From the NCBI GenBank assembly GCA_947179325.1, contig CAMXAU010000011.1, forward strand, positions 23,892-87,891: a DNA stretch of 64,000 nucleotides. The letters run 5' to 3'. The stretch is from an uncultured Bacteroidales bacterium (GTDB lineage: Bacteria > Bacteroidota > Bacteroidia > Bacteroidales > UBA932). A program made the translations under genes and the position numbers. The notes beneath the pieces are model-generated. The model was given only the letters and a program-made list of their open reading frames with translations. It was not told where the DNA came from and made no database searches. The stretch's first letter is position 1; each line of letters starts with the position of its first letter. Shown piece after piece: positions 19,024 through 27,289 of the stretch.

Positions 19024-22000
19024 ATGCTTAAATTTTCCTTTAGACGCAGGCTATTATGCCTGCTAGGTTGTTTTATCATGTGCCCTGTACTGTTTTCTAC
19101 AGTATCAAGAGCTGACACCGGACATGTACAGCAGGCTCCGGTATCACTGGCAGATGAAACTACCCCCCCCAACATCAACATCTCAGGAACAGTAACTGAC
19201 ATCAAGGGCGAGCCGCTTATCGGCGTCAGCATACTTGAAAAAGGGACTGTCAACGGCGCTGTCACCGACATTGACGGAAAATTCACACTATCTGTATCTG
19301 CCGGGGCCCAGATCGAGGTCTCATGCATAGGATTCACCCCAAAGACACTCACTGTCACCTCAGGAACGCCTCTGACAATCGTGCTGGAAGAGGACTCCGA
19401 ACTTCTCAACGAAGTCGTTGTAACTGCCCTCGGAATCAAGCGTGAGCAGAAAGCGTTGAGCTACAATGTCCAGGAGGTCAAGGGCGACAAGCTCACCGCT
19501 GTCAAGGACGCCAACTTCATCAACTCCCTCCAGGGAAAAGTCGCGGGAGCGATAGTCAACACCTCCGCCGCCGGCCCGGGTGCAGCAGCGCGTATCATCA
19601 TGCGAGGCACCAAGTCACTGGAGAAGGATGACAACGCCCTCTATGTAATCGACGGTATCCCGATGTTCAACATCAACTCCGGCGACAACTCGGGAGGTAC
19701 AATGAATGACCAGCCGGGAACCAACAGCGTGGCTGACATAAACCCGGAGGACATCGAGTCCCTTACCATCCTCACAGGTCCGTCTGCGGCAGCCCTCTAT
19801 GGATCGGAAGCGGCAAACGGAGTTATCCTCATCACGACAAAGAAAGGCTCTGAGGGGAAGATGAAAGTCTCCTACAGCAACAGCACAAGCTTCTCTACAC
19901 CGCTGATGATGCCGCAGTTCCAGACAAGGTATGCAAACGCAGAGGGAAGCCAGTACAGCTGGGGACCGGCACTTTCAACTCCTTCGACATACAACCCGGC
20001 GGATTTCTTCAACACCGGAGTGAACGAGATCAACGGCCTTACATTCACATGCGGAACAGAGAAGAACCAGACATATGCCTCTGTCTCCACCACGAATTCA
20101 ACCGGAATCCTCCCGAACAACACCTACAACAGGTACAACTTCTCCTTCAGGAACACTACGAAGTTCGCAAAGGACAAGCTAACCCTTGATGTCGGAGGGC
20201 AATACATCATCCAGAACAACAAGAACATGGTCGGAAGCGGACTGTACTTCAACCCTTTGACCTCGCTCTACCTGTTCCCGAGGGGCGAAAGCTTCCAGGA
20301 GGTGCAGGCCTTCGAACGCTGGAACGAGACCAGGGGAATCATGGAGCAGTACTGGCCGGAAGCAATATTCGGCTCTGACTACGACATGCAGAACCCCTAC
20401 TGGATCATGTACCGCATGCAGAACAAGCTGAAGAAACGCCGCTACATGATGAATGCAAGCCTGAAATGGGATGTGACCCAATGGCTCAACATCGCAGCCC
20501 GCATCAGGGTCGACAATTCAGACCAGGACATATATGCGGAACGCTATGCGACTACAACCGGAACTTTCACCGAAGGCAGCGACAGGGGCTTCTACAATCA
20601 CACAAAGCAGAATGACAGGACTGTCTACGGAGATGTGATTGCCAGCATCAGCAAGAATTTCGTTGACGACAGGCTGTCCATCAATGCCAACATCGGAGCC
20701 TCATTCAATGACATGAGGGAAGATGTAATGTATTTCAAGGGAGGCCTTGAGCAGATACCGAACTTCTTCCACTACGGAAACATCAAGCTTTCGACATCAA
20801 AGAGGAACGAGACTGCATGGCACGACCAGACACAGAGCGTCTTCGCAAGCTTCGAGGCAGGATGGGACCGCATGGTATACCTGACCCTTACCGGGCGCAA
20901 TGACTGGGATTCAAGGCTCGCATTCACTGACAAGCCATATTATTTCTATCCGTCTACAGGTCTTTCGTTTGTAATAAGCGAGCTGTTCGACTCCCCTGTT
21001 GCTGTGCCTTATCTCAAGGTTCGCGCATCATGGTCTGAGGTCGCATCAGCACCTGAGCGCTATCTTACACGGAAGCAATACACATATAATGAGCAGACAA
21101 ATCTCTATGAATACCCGTCTGTCCATTATGACACCAACCTCAAGCCGGAGAACACAAGGTCATGGGAACTCGGACTCAACGCAAAGTTCTATGAGAGCAG
21201 GTTCAACCTCGACCTCACATTCTACCGTTCGAACACTTTCAACCAGACGTTCTACGTCGATGCATCATCTTCTTCCGGATACAAGCAGAACATAGTCCAG
21301 ACCGGAAACATCCAGAACCAGGGAATCGAGGCGGCAGTCGGATACACCGACTCATACTCGGCAGGCAAGGTGAAGTTCTCAACCAATTTCACATTCACGA
21401 TGAACGACAACAAGATCATCAGGCTTGCCAACGGAGCCATCAACCCAGAGAACGGGGAGGTCATAGAGATGGACTATTATCCAAAGGGAACCCTCGGAAT
21501 CAGCGGCGGCCCTGCCCTCAGGCTCACAGAGGGCGGCACAATGGGAGACCTCTACATCAACCAGAGGCTGCGCCAGTCCCCTAACGGGTACATTTACGCC
21601 AATGCGACAAACGACATAGAGCTTGAGACGACAGAGTACCGCAAGATCGGTTCACTGCTTGCCAAATGCCATGTGGGATGGAACACCAGCCTGTCGTATG
21701 CAGGAGTAAACCTGAATGTGCAGTTCACCGGACGCTTCGGCGGACTGGTAGTATCAGACACACAGGCACTGCTTGACAAATACGGTGTGTCTGAAGCATC
21801 TGCAGCAGCAAGGGATGCAGGCGGAGTAAGCATAGGTGAAGGAAGGGTTGTCGACGCGCAGAAATATTACGACAAGGTGACTTCCGCAATAGGTACTTAC
21901 TATACCTATGACGCAACAAACGTAAGGCTCTCTGAACTCAGTGTCAGCTATACGCTTCCTGGAAAATGGTTCAAGGACAAGGTCGGGCTGACGGTCGGGC

Positions 22001-22152
22001 TGACCGGAAAGAACCTCTGGATGATATACTGCAAGGCTCCTTTCGACCCTGAAAGCACCGCTTCCGTGACAAACAACTTCTACCAGGGAGTGGACCTGTT
22101 CCAGCAGCCAAGCCTCAGAAGCCTTGGATTCAACGTAAAACTTTCATTCTAA
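19024..22152 (+). CDS. SusC/RagA family TonB-linked outer membrane transporter
   Basis: This 1,042-residue barrel protein imports oligosaccharides together with its SusD lid. A signal peptide is followed by a carboxypeptidase-like domain (about 55-125), the TonB-box region, and a plug with the SusC signature DIESLTILTGPSAAALYGSEAANGVILITTKKG. The barrel ends with the aromatic terminus NVKLSF. It heads a five-gene locus with SusD, GH18 and two DUF1735 proteins. A run of eight C (19163-19170) lies just after the signal peptide in the codons ACC-CCC-CCC; here the frame is intact. A one-base change would truncate the protein at about codon 50. Confidence 0.95.
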   Translation: MLKFSFRRRLLCLLGCFIMCPVLFSTVSRADTGHVQQAPVSLADETTPPNINISGTVTDIKGEPLIGVSILEKGTVNGAVTDIDGKFTLSVSAGAQIEVSCIGFTPKTLTVTSGTPLTIVLEEDSELLNEVVVTALGIKREQKALSYNVQEVKGDKLTAVKDANFINSLQGKVAGAIVNTSAAGPGAAARIIMRGTKSLEKDDNALYVIDGIPMFNINSGDNSGGTMNDQPGTNSVADINPEDIESLTILTGPSAAALYGSEAANGVILITTKKGSEGKMKVSYSNSTSFSTPLMMPQFQTRYANAEGSQYSWGPALSTPSTYNPADFFNTGVNEINGLTFTCGTEKNQTYASVSTTNSTGILPNNTYNRYNFSFRNTTKFAKDKLTLDVGGQYIIQNNKNMVGSGLYFNPLTSLYLFPRGESFQEVQAFERWNETRGIMEQYWPEAIFGSDYDMQNPYWIMYRMQNKLKKRRYMMNASLKWDVTQWLNIAARIRVDNSDQDIYAERYATTTGTFTEGSDRGFYNHTKQNDRTVYGDVIASISKNFVDDRLSINANIGASFNDMREDVMYFKGGLEQIPNFFHYGNIKLSTSKRNETAWHDQTQSVFASFEAGWDRMVYLTLTGRNDWDSRLAFTDKPYYFYPSTGLSFVISELFDSPVAVPYLKVRASWSEVASAPERYLTRKQYTYNEQTNLYEYPSVHYDTNLKPENTRSWELGLNAKFYESRFNLDLTFYRSNTFNQTFYVDASSSSGYKQNIVQTGNIQNQGIEAAVGYTDSYSAGKVKFSTNFTFTMNDNKIIRLANGAINPENGEVIEMDYYPKGTLGISGGPALRLTEGGTMGDLYINQRLRQSPNGYIYANATNDIELETTEYRKIGSLLAKCHVGWNTSLSYAGVNLNVQFTGRFGGLVVSDTQALLDKYGVSEASAAARDAGGVSIGEGRVVDAQKYYDKVTSAIGTYYTYDATNVRLSELSVSYTLPGKWFKDKVGLTVGLTGKNLWMIYCKAPFDPESTASVTNNFYQGVDLFQQPSLRSLGFNVKLSF
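19163..19170 (+). repeat. C8 homopolymer tract near the 5' end of susC
   Basis: Eight consecutive C encode the T-P-P segment after the signal peptide. The tract is in frame in this assembly. It is the same length as the G8 tract at 8171-8178, and both lie in the first 60 codons of TonB-dependent transporter genes. Confidence 0.8.
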
Positions 22153-22155
22153 GTC

Positions 22156-23724
22156 ATGACGATAATGAAAAACAATATATACAAGATTGCTGCGTGCATT
22201 TTCATCACAGCCCTGATGTCTGGCTGCACGAAGGATTTCGAGAATTACAACACAAATCCTTTCGGCCCGACAGAAGAGCAGATGAAGGCTGACAACGCCT
22301 TGACCGGATCATTGATCAAGGCCATAATCCCCACTCTTGTGCAGGGACAGCAGAACAACTCGCAGATGATAGACCAGATGGTCGGCTCTGAATACGGCGG
22401 ACATATCTCATGTATCGCATCATGGGGAAACGCCGGCAACTTCTACACATACAATCCAAGGATAGGATGGTATGACATACCTTTCGACACGATGATGTCC
22501 CAGATATATACAAGCTATTTCCAGATTCTTGAATATACACAGGGGAAAGGCCCGATATTCTACTGGGCACAGATCATCCGCATAGCTACTACGCTCAAGA
22601 TCAGCGACTGCTATGGCCCTGTACCTTATTCAAACGTCGGCGGAGGGGCATACACAGTGGCATACGACTCAATGGAGGACCTCTACGACAATATGTTCGC
22701 TGACCTCGATGAGGCGATTACCGCACTTGAGAGCCTTGTGCTGAGCGGCGAGGACATGTCCTCCCTCGCAGAAAGCGACTACATCTACAACGGTGATTTC
22801 ACGAAATGGGTGAAATTCGCCAATACCCTGAAGCTCCGTATGGCTATACGCATCAGCTCTGTGAAGCCAGAGCTTGCACAGGCTAAGGCGGAAGAGGCAG
22901 TGAACGATGTTATCGGAGTAATGTCATCTGCATCTGATGCAGCATGGAGCTCATACAATGACGGAATGAACCCTTACAAGCGTGCAGCATATGACTGGAA
23001 CGGCGGCGAGCTGCGTGTCAGCGCAAACATAACCTCATATCTCGGAGGCTACAACGACCCGCGTCTTGAAAAATACGCGACAGAAGTCAACGGTGAATAC
23101 AGAGGCGTGCGCAACGGCATTGAGCAGAGCGCAGCGACAACCACAGCCTATCAGGCATTCTCAAATGTCAACATATCCGAAGACGAGCCTCTCCTTGTGA
23201 TGTCTGCCTCGGAGGCATATTTCCTCAGGGCTGAAGGTGCACTGAAGGGCTGGAGCATGGGAGACTCTGCAAAGGATCTATACGAGGAAGGCGTGAGCGT
23301 CTCGATGAGCGAGCGAGGTGTATCCATAGGCAGCTATCTGTCAAGCACTGCCACCCCTGCGGACTACACAGACACGTATAATTCGTCAAACAACATCGCT
23401 GCCGTGACAACAGTATGCCCTGCATATGACGAGACAGCGGGTGATGAGGTGAACCTTGAAAGGATTCTCGTGCAGAAATGGATTGCAAGCTTCCCTAACG
23501 GATGGGAAAGATGGGCAGACTTCCGCCGTACAGGATATCCTAGGCAGTTCCCGGTTGTAAAGAACAGCAACAGCGACGGCGTGACTTCCGCAAGAGGCAT
23601 GAGGAGGCTTCCTTATCCGTCGAATGAGTATAACACCAATGCCGCAAATGTCGCGGATGCAGTCAACATGCTCGGAGGAGCCGACAATGCAGCCACAGAC
23701 CTCTGGTGGGCAAAGAAGAACTAA
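22156..23724 (+). CDS. SusD/RagB family nutrient-binding lipoprotein
   Basis: This 522-residue surface lipoprotein has the lipobox MSGC (Cys 24). The mature part begins KDFENYNTNPFGPTEEQM, typical of the SusD-like group that pairs with SusC. It has helical TPR-like character, including the SASEAYFLRAEGAL segment conserved in SusD proteins and a C-terminal WERWADFRRTGYP motif. It should bind glycan and cap the SusC barrel. It starts 3 nt after susC, so the two are translated from one mRNA. A second ATG at 22165 (MKNNIYK) is an equally good start. Confidence 0.93.
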   Translation: MTIMKNNIYKIAACIFITALMSGCTKDFENYNTNPFGPTEEQMKADNALTGSLIKAIIPTLVQGQQNNSQMIDQMVGSEYGGHISCIASWGNAGNFYTYNPRIGWYDIPFDTMMSQIYTSYFQILEYTQGKGPIFYWAQIIRIATTLKISDCYGPVPYSNVGGGAYTVAYDSMEDLYDNMFADLDEAITALESLVLSGEDMSSLAESDYIYNGDFTKWVKFANTLKLRMAIRISSVKPELAQAKAEEAVNDVIGVMSSASDAAWSSYNDGMNPYKRAAYDWNGGELRVSANITSYLGGYNDPRLEKYATEVNGEYRGVRNGIEQSAATTTAYQAFSNVNISEDEPLLVMSASEAYFLRAEGALKGWSMGDSAKDLYEEGVSVSMSERGVSIGSYLSSTATPADYTDTYNSSNNIAAVTTVCPAYDETAGDEVNLERILVQKWIASFPNGWERWADFRRTGYPRQFPVVKNSNSDGVTSARGMRRLPYPSNEYNTNAANVADAVNMLGGADNAATDLWWAKKN

Positions 23725-23740
23725 TTTTAGATAAACAGAA

Positions 23741-24760
23741 ATGAATTCAAAGAATATCATATTCGGAACTGGGCTTATCCTCATGTTCACGCTTGGCATA
23801 ATAGGGACGTCATGCAGCAAATGGACTGAGCCACAGGCGAAGGACTACTATGTAGGACCGTCTGAAGCCTACAAGGACAATATCAAGGACTATCTCAACT
23901 CACCCCACAAGGTCATGTTCGGATGGTATTATAACTGGACCGGGCAGGGCGGCTCAAAGCAGGGCTGCCTGACAGGACTTCCCGACAGCACAGACTTCGT
24001 AAGCCTGTGGCTGTGCTGGGGAAATATCAATGAGGCTCAGCAGGCAGACCTCAGGGAATTCCAGGCAAGGGGTTCAAGGGCTGTCCTCTGCTGGCGTGCA
24101 GGAGATATCGGAGACAACCTGACCCCGGGCGGCAATGACAGCGCACTGAAGCAGGAGTTCTGGGGATATACTCCAGGCGACTCCGAGTCATGCGTAGCCG
24201 CTGCAAAGAAATACGCTATGGCGATTGTCGACACCTGCAGAAAATACAATGTAGACGGATTTGACTATGACATCGAGGACTGGGGCACCCTCATGAACAG
24301 CAGCATGCCGGAGGTCGCCAACGAATTCATGCGCACACTGCGCTCTGAATTTGACAAAGAGGGCAAGATGCTCGTGGCTGACATACCTGGCGGAACTGGC
24401 TGGCTCACATTCTACGATGTGCTGGAGAACGATGTACTTGAAAGCCTTGACTATATCGTATGGCAGACATACGACCTCGTAGGCACCGGCCTTGACGGCT
24501 TCTTCACAGGAAGCGGAGGAGTCCAGTCACACAATCCGGAGATGTTTGAATGCGTGTTCAAGAAATCCATAGTCACAGCAACCTTTGAAGAGGCAGCAAA
24601 GAAGTTCAGGTTCCTTGAGCAGTCAAAATGGGTACCTTCATGCGGACTGCAGCATGCCGGACAGGGTGCATACCACATCGAGTACGACTATTTCGGCACC
24701 CCTGACTATCCGACTGTACGCCAGGCAATAGGCATCCAGAACCCTCCTATCAACAAATAA
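23741..24760 (+). CDS. Glycoside hydrolase family 18 lipoprotein (endo-beta-N-acetylglucosaminidase type)
   Basis: The 339-residue lipoprotein has lipobox GTSC with Cys 25. A GH18 TIM barrel follows, with the catalytic motif D172-G-F-D-Y-D-I-E179; E179 is the proton donor and D177 assists the substrate acetamido group. The late barrel strand YIVWQTYDLVG and the LWLCWGN segment fit the endo-beta-GlcNAc-ase subgroup (EndoF/EndoH/BT3987 relatives) better than chitinases. Position after susCD suggests surface release of N-glycans or similar chitobiose-linked glycans; specificity is inference. Unlike BT3987-type enzymes it has no DUF1735 domain of its own; the next two genes carry that domain instead. 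Confidence 0.9.
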   Translation: MNSKNIIFGTGLILMFTLGIIGTSCSKWTEPQAKDYYVGPSEAYKDNIKDYLNSPHKVMFGWYYNWTGQGGSKQGCLTGLPDSTDFVSLWLCWGNINEAQQADLREFQARGSRAVLCWRAGDIGDNLTPGGNDSALKQEFWGYTPGDSESCVAAAKKYAMAIVDTCRKYNVDGFDYDIEDWGTLMNSSMPEVANEFMRTLRSEFDKEGKMLVADIPGGTGWLTFYDVLENDVLESLDYIVWQTYDLVGTGLDGFFTGSGGVQSHNPEMFECVFKKSIVTATFEEAAKKFRFLEQSKWVPSCGLQHAGQGAYHIEYDYFGTPDYPTVRQAIGIQNPPINK

Positions 24761-24772
24761 AAAAGACCAGCT

Positions 24773-26047
24773 ATGAGAAAAAGCATAATAAAATCCATTG
24801 CCGCATGTGCGCTCGCATTCCTGGCCGCAGGATGTGAAGACGCAAAATACGAGGTGCTGGAGAATCTTGTATATATCAGCGATGCATACAATGCAAAGAC
24901 AAAGGACATCACAATGCTTGAAGGCACTACAAGGACTTCCATAATAGTCCGCATGGCCCAGGCTACGGACAAGGATGTCACAGTCAGCCTGAAGATGGAC
25001 GAAGCGTACCTTGACGAGTACAACGCAATAAACCAGACTGACTTCAAGGTTGTCCCCGACGCCATATTTGACAGGACTGTATCAATCCCCGCAGGTGATG
25101 TCAGCTCTGAACCTGTCGTTGTCGAGATACCGTATTTCGAGACAAACGGAGCATCATACGTCCTGCCTATTTCAATAGAGGATGTGCAGGGAGATGTCGA
25201 GAAGGCAGCAAGCTCATCAAGGCTTATCATCAACCTCGTGAAGCCTATCCACCAGTTCGTGCCGAAATTCACATGGTACAATGGAATGAAGGCAGCTCCG
25301 GAAGATACCGACTGGGGGCTTTCACTCACCAACTACACACTTGAATGGTGGAGCCGCGTGACCGGAAAGAACGGGGACAGCTCTGGTTACTCAAAGAACA
25401 ACCAGGCCATATTCGATTCAGGAAGCAGCTCAACCGAGCTGTACATCCGCTTCGGTGACCTCGTATATGCAAGCGGAGGGGTCTACTACAACAACTTCCT
25501 CCAGATCAAGACAATGGGAGACATGCAGATAGACACAGGAGACCCTACTTCGGAAGGAAACGGCCTGACTTCAGGCGTGTGGTACCACTTTGCCGTCACA
25601 TACGATTCAGCCACAGGAAAATGCACAATGTACAAGAACGGCATAGAGTCCGGGCTTGCCACCGGTGCAGCTGGAAGGCCTATGCTGATTGACAAGTTCA
25701 GCATGATCAGCTCCGGCTCACAGTATTTCCCTGATTTCTGTGAGCTTTGCCAGGTAAGGCTCTGGAAAACGACCAGGACTGCATCTCAGCTCCAGAAGGG
25801 AATGTACTCGGAGGTTGCATATGACAACCCTGACCTGATACTTTATCTCCCGATGAGCGAGACTGCACGCATTATCAGCTACACTGACAACACCCAGAGT
25901 GCAGAAATCGACCCGGCAAAGACAATCAGCAGCATTGTCCTGAAAGACGTGACCGGAAACGGGCACGATGTAACAGTAGGCAACATGGGCCTGAGCAGCA
26001 CCAGCGGCTCAAGCGTGACATGGGCTGAATACACATTCTCAAAATAA
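24773..26047 (+). CDS. DUF1735 and LamG-like domain surface lipoprotein
   Basis: This 424-residue lipoprotein has lipobox LAAGC (Cys 21). It consists of a DUF1735 (BT_3987-like N-terminal) beta-sandwich at about 35-150, with the characteristic ITMLEGTTRTSIIVRMA and FETNGASYVLPISI segments, then a concanavalin-A/LamG-like domain at about 165-424 (LEWWSRV, GVWYHFAVTYD, MYKNG). Such proteins sit in GH18 loci and probably act as surface glycan-binding proteins; no catalytic residues are recognisable. It is separated from the GH18 gene by 12 nt and touches the next gene. Confidence 0.85.
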   Translation: MRKSIIKSIAACALAFLAAGCEDAKYEVLENLVYISDAYNAKTKDITMLEGTTRTSIIVRMAQATDKDVTVSLKMDEAYLDEYNAINQTDFKVVPDAIFDRTVSIPAGDVSSEPVVVEIPYFETNGASYVLPISIEDVQGDVEKAASSSRLIINLVKPIHQFVPKFTWYNGMKAAPEDTDWGLSLTNYTLEWWSRVTGKNGDSSGYSKNNQAIFDSGSSSTELYIRFGDLVYASGGVYYNNFLQIKTMGDMQIDTGDPTSEGNGLTSGVWYHFAVTYDSATGKCTMYKNGIESGLATGAAGRPMLIDKFSMISSGSQYFPDFCELCQVRLWKTTRTASQLQKGMYSEVAYDNPDLILYLPMSETARIISYTDNTQSAEIDPAKTISSIVLKDVTGNGHDVTVGNMGLSSTSGSSVTWAEYTFSK

Positions 26048-27016
26048 ATGCAAATGAAAAGATTTTTCAATATGGCAGCCATTGCACTGGCTGTACTTTC
26101 AATATCTGTCTCCTGCCAGAAGGAAGGCCCTGTGGACCCGTATTCAATCAATTACGTCTATGTCTACGGTCCCCTGCAGAGCGACTACACCCTCCAGTAC
26201 TACGCAAGCGGTGAATTCAAGAAGTCAATCGACACGGAAAAGGCTCTTGTCCCGGCAAGATGCACCAAGCCTGCACCGGCAGACATACACGTATCGTTTG
26301 AAATTGACGGCTCCCTTGTGGAAAAGTACAATTCGGAAAACGGGACAGACTGCGTCCTGCTTGAGAATGTCACCCTGGAGAACAAGGACCTTGTAATCAG
26401 GAAAGGCGAATACATCTCGGCCGACAGCCTCAGGGTTGTCTACAATGACATGGCGGAGTTCCAGAACGGCAAAGGGGAATACCTCCTCCCTATCACAATC
26501 ACTTCTGTATCGGGACCGGAGGTCAGCCAGAGCGAACGCTCTGTATTCTACCTGCATTACACTTCATCTGCAATCTATGCTGAAATCGTCAGCTCACCGG
26601 CAGGCACGCTCATATCAGACACATCAGGATGGAGCATCACATTCTACGGAACAGACTGCACGGGAGACGTAGCTGCTGACAACTCTGACGGAATCGGCTG
26701 GTACTCATGGGAAGGCAACGGCCTCTTCAACGTTGACCTCGGATCGCTCCAGAAAGTGTCTGCGCTCCGTTTCAAATGGTACGCATGGTACTATGCGGCA
26801 ACTGACGTGCATCTCTCTGCAAGTGCAGACGGGGAGACATGGAAGGACATGGGTTCATATAGCCTTAATGTCGGCTATTCCAATGTTGAATACCTGTCTG
26901 TCCTTACCCCTGCCGGCATCCGCTACATCGAGCTTGAATTCTCTGGCAACAACTACAATTACGGCACCAGCTACTATCCTTATCTGACAAACATTGGAGT
27001 ATATGTAGCCGAGTAG
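26048..27016 (+). CDS. DUF1735 and discoidin-like (F5/8 type C) domain surface lipoprotein
   Basis: This 322-residue lipoprotein has lipobox SVSC (Cys 23) and a DUF1735 domain at about 30-170 (VPARCTKPAPADIHVSFEI, GKGEYLLPITI). A C-terminal jelly-roll resembling discoidin/F5-8C carbohydrate-binding modules follows (FNVDLGSLQKVSALRFKW, YIELEFSGN). The start codon directly follows the previous stop, with a second ATG two codons later (26054). It is the last gene of the locus. A binding role in capturing the GH18 substrate is inferred from domain content and position. Confidence 0.83.
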   Translation: MQMKRFFNMAAIALAVLSISVSCQKEGPVDPYSINYVYVYGPLQSDYTLQYYASGEFKKSIDTEKALVPARCTKPAPADIHVSFEIDGSLVEKYNSENGTDCVLLENVTLENKDLVIRKGEYISADSLRVVYNDMAEFQNGKGEYLLPITITSVSGPEVSQSERSVFYLHYTSSAIYAEIVSSPAGTLISDTSGWSITFYGTDCTGDVAADNSDGIGWYSWEGNGLFNVDLGSLQKVSALRFKWYAWYYAATDVHLSASADGETWKDMGSYSLNVGYSNVEYLSVLTPAGIRYIELEFSGNNYNYGTSYYPYLTNIGVYVAE

Positions 27017-27083
27017 GGCAAAGGCAGAGCAAATAACATCTTTGTTATTCAATTTTGATATTTTCTAAATTAACTTTATGGTC

Positions 27084-27117
27084 AGGCACCTGTTAGCAAG
27101 CAAGTTAACAGGTGCCT
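27084..27117 (+). terminator. Rho-independent terminator of the GH18 utilisation locus
   Basis: A perfect 12-bp stem AGGCACCTGTTA / TAACAGGTGCCT has a 10-nt loop and is followed by TTTCTTTATT. It lies 67 nt after the last stop codon of the locus. Confidence 0.9.
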
Positions 27118-27175
27118 TTCTTTATTGTTGAAAACTTTTTATAACAAAACCCAAAGATTCTATGAAGTATTCCGC

Positions 27176-27183
27176 TATCTTTG
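27176..27183 (+). promoter_or_regulatory. Promoter -7 box of nrdD
   Basis: TATCTTTG matches the phylum's -7 consensus. The expected leader to the ATG at 27290 is about 100 nt. No NrdR-box pair was recognised in the spacer 27118-27289. Confidence 0.55.
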
Positions 27184-27289
27184 TCTTCCGGTTTTGAAAG
27201 ACCAATCCGGTAAGGCAACAATCAATCAACACATAACTTTTTCAGCCCGAAGCCAAAAGCTCTAGGGCTGATGTAAACTTGACTTCATA

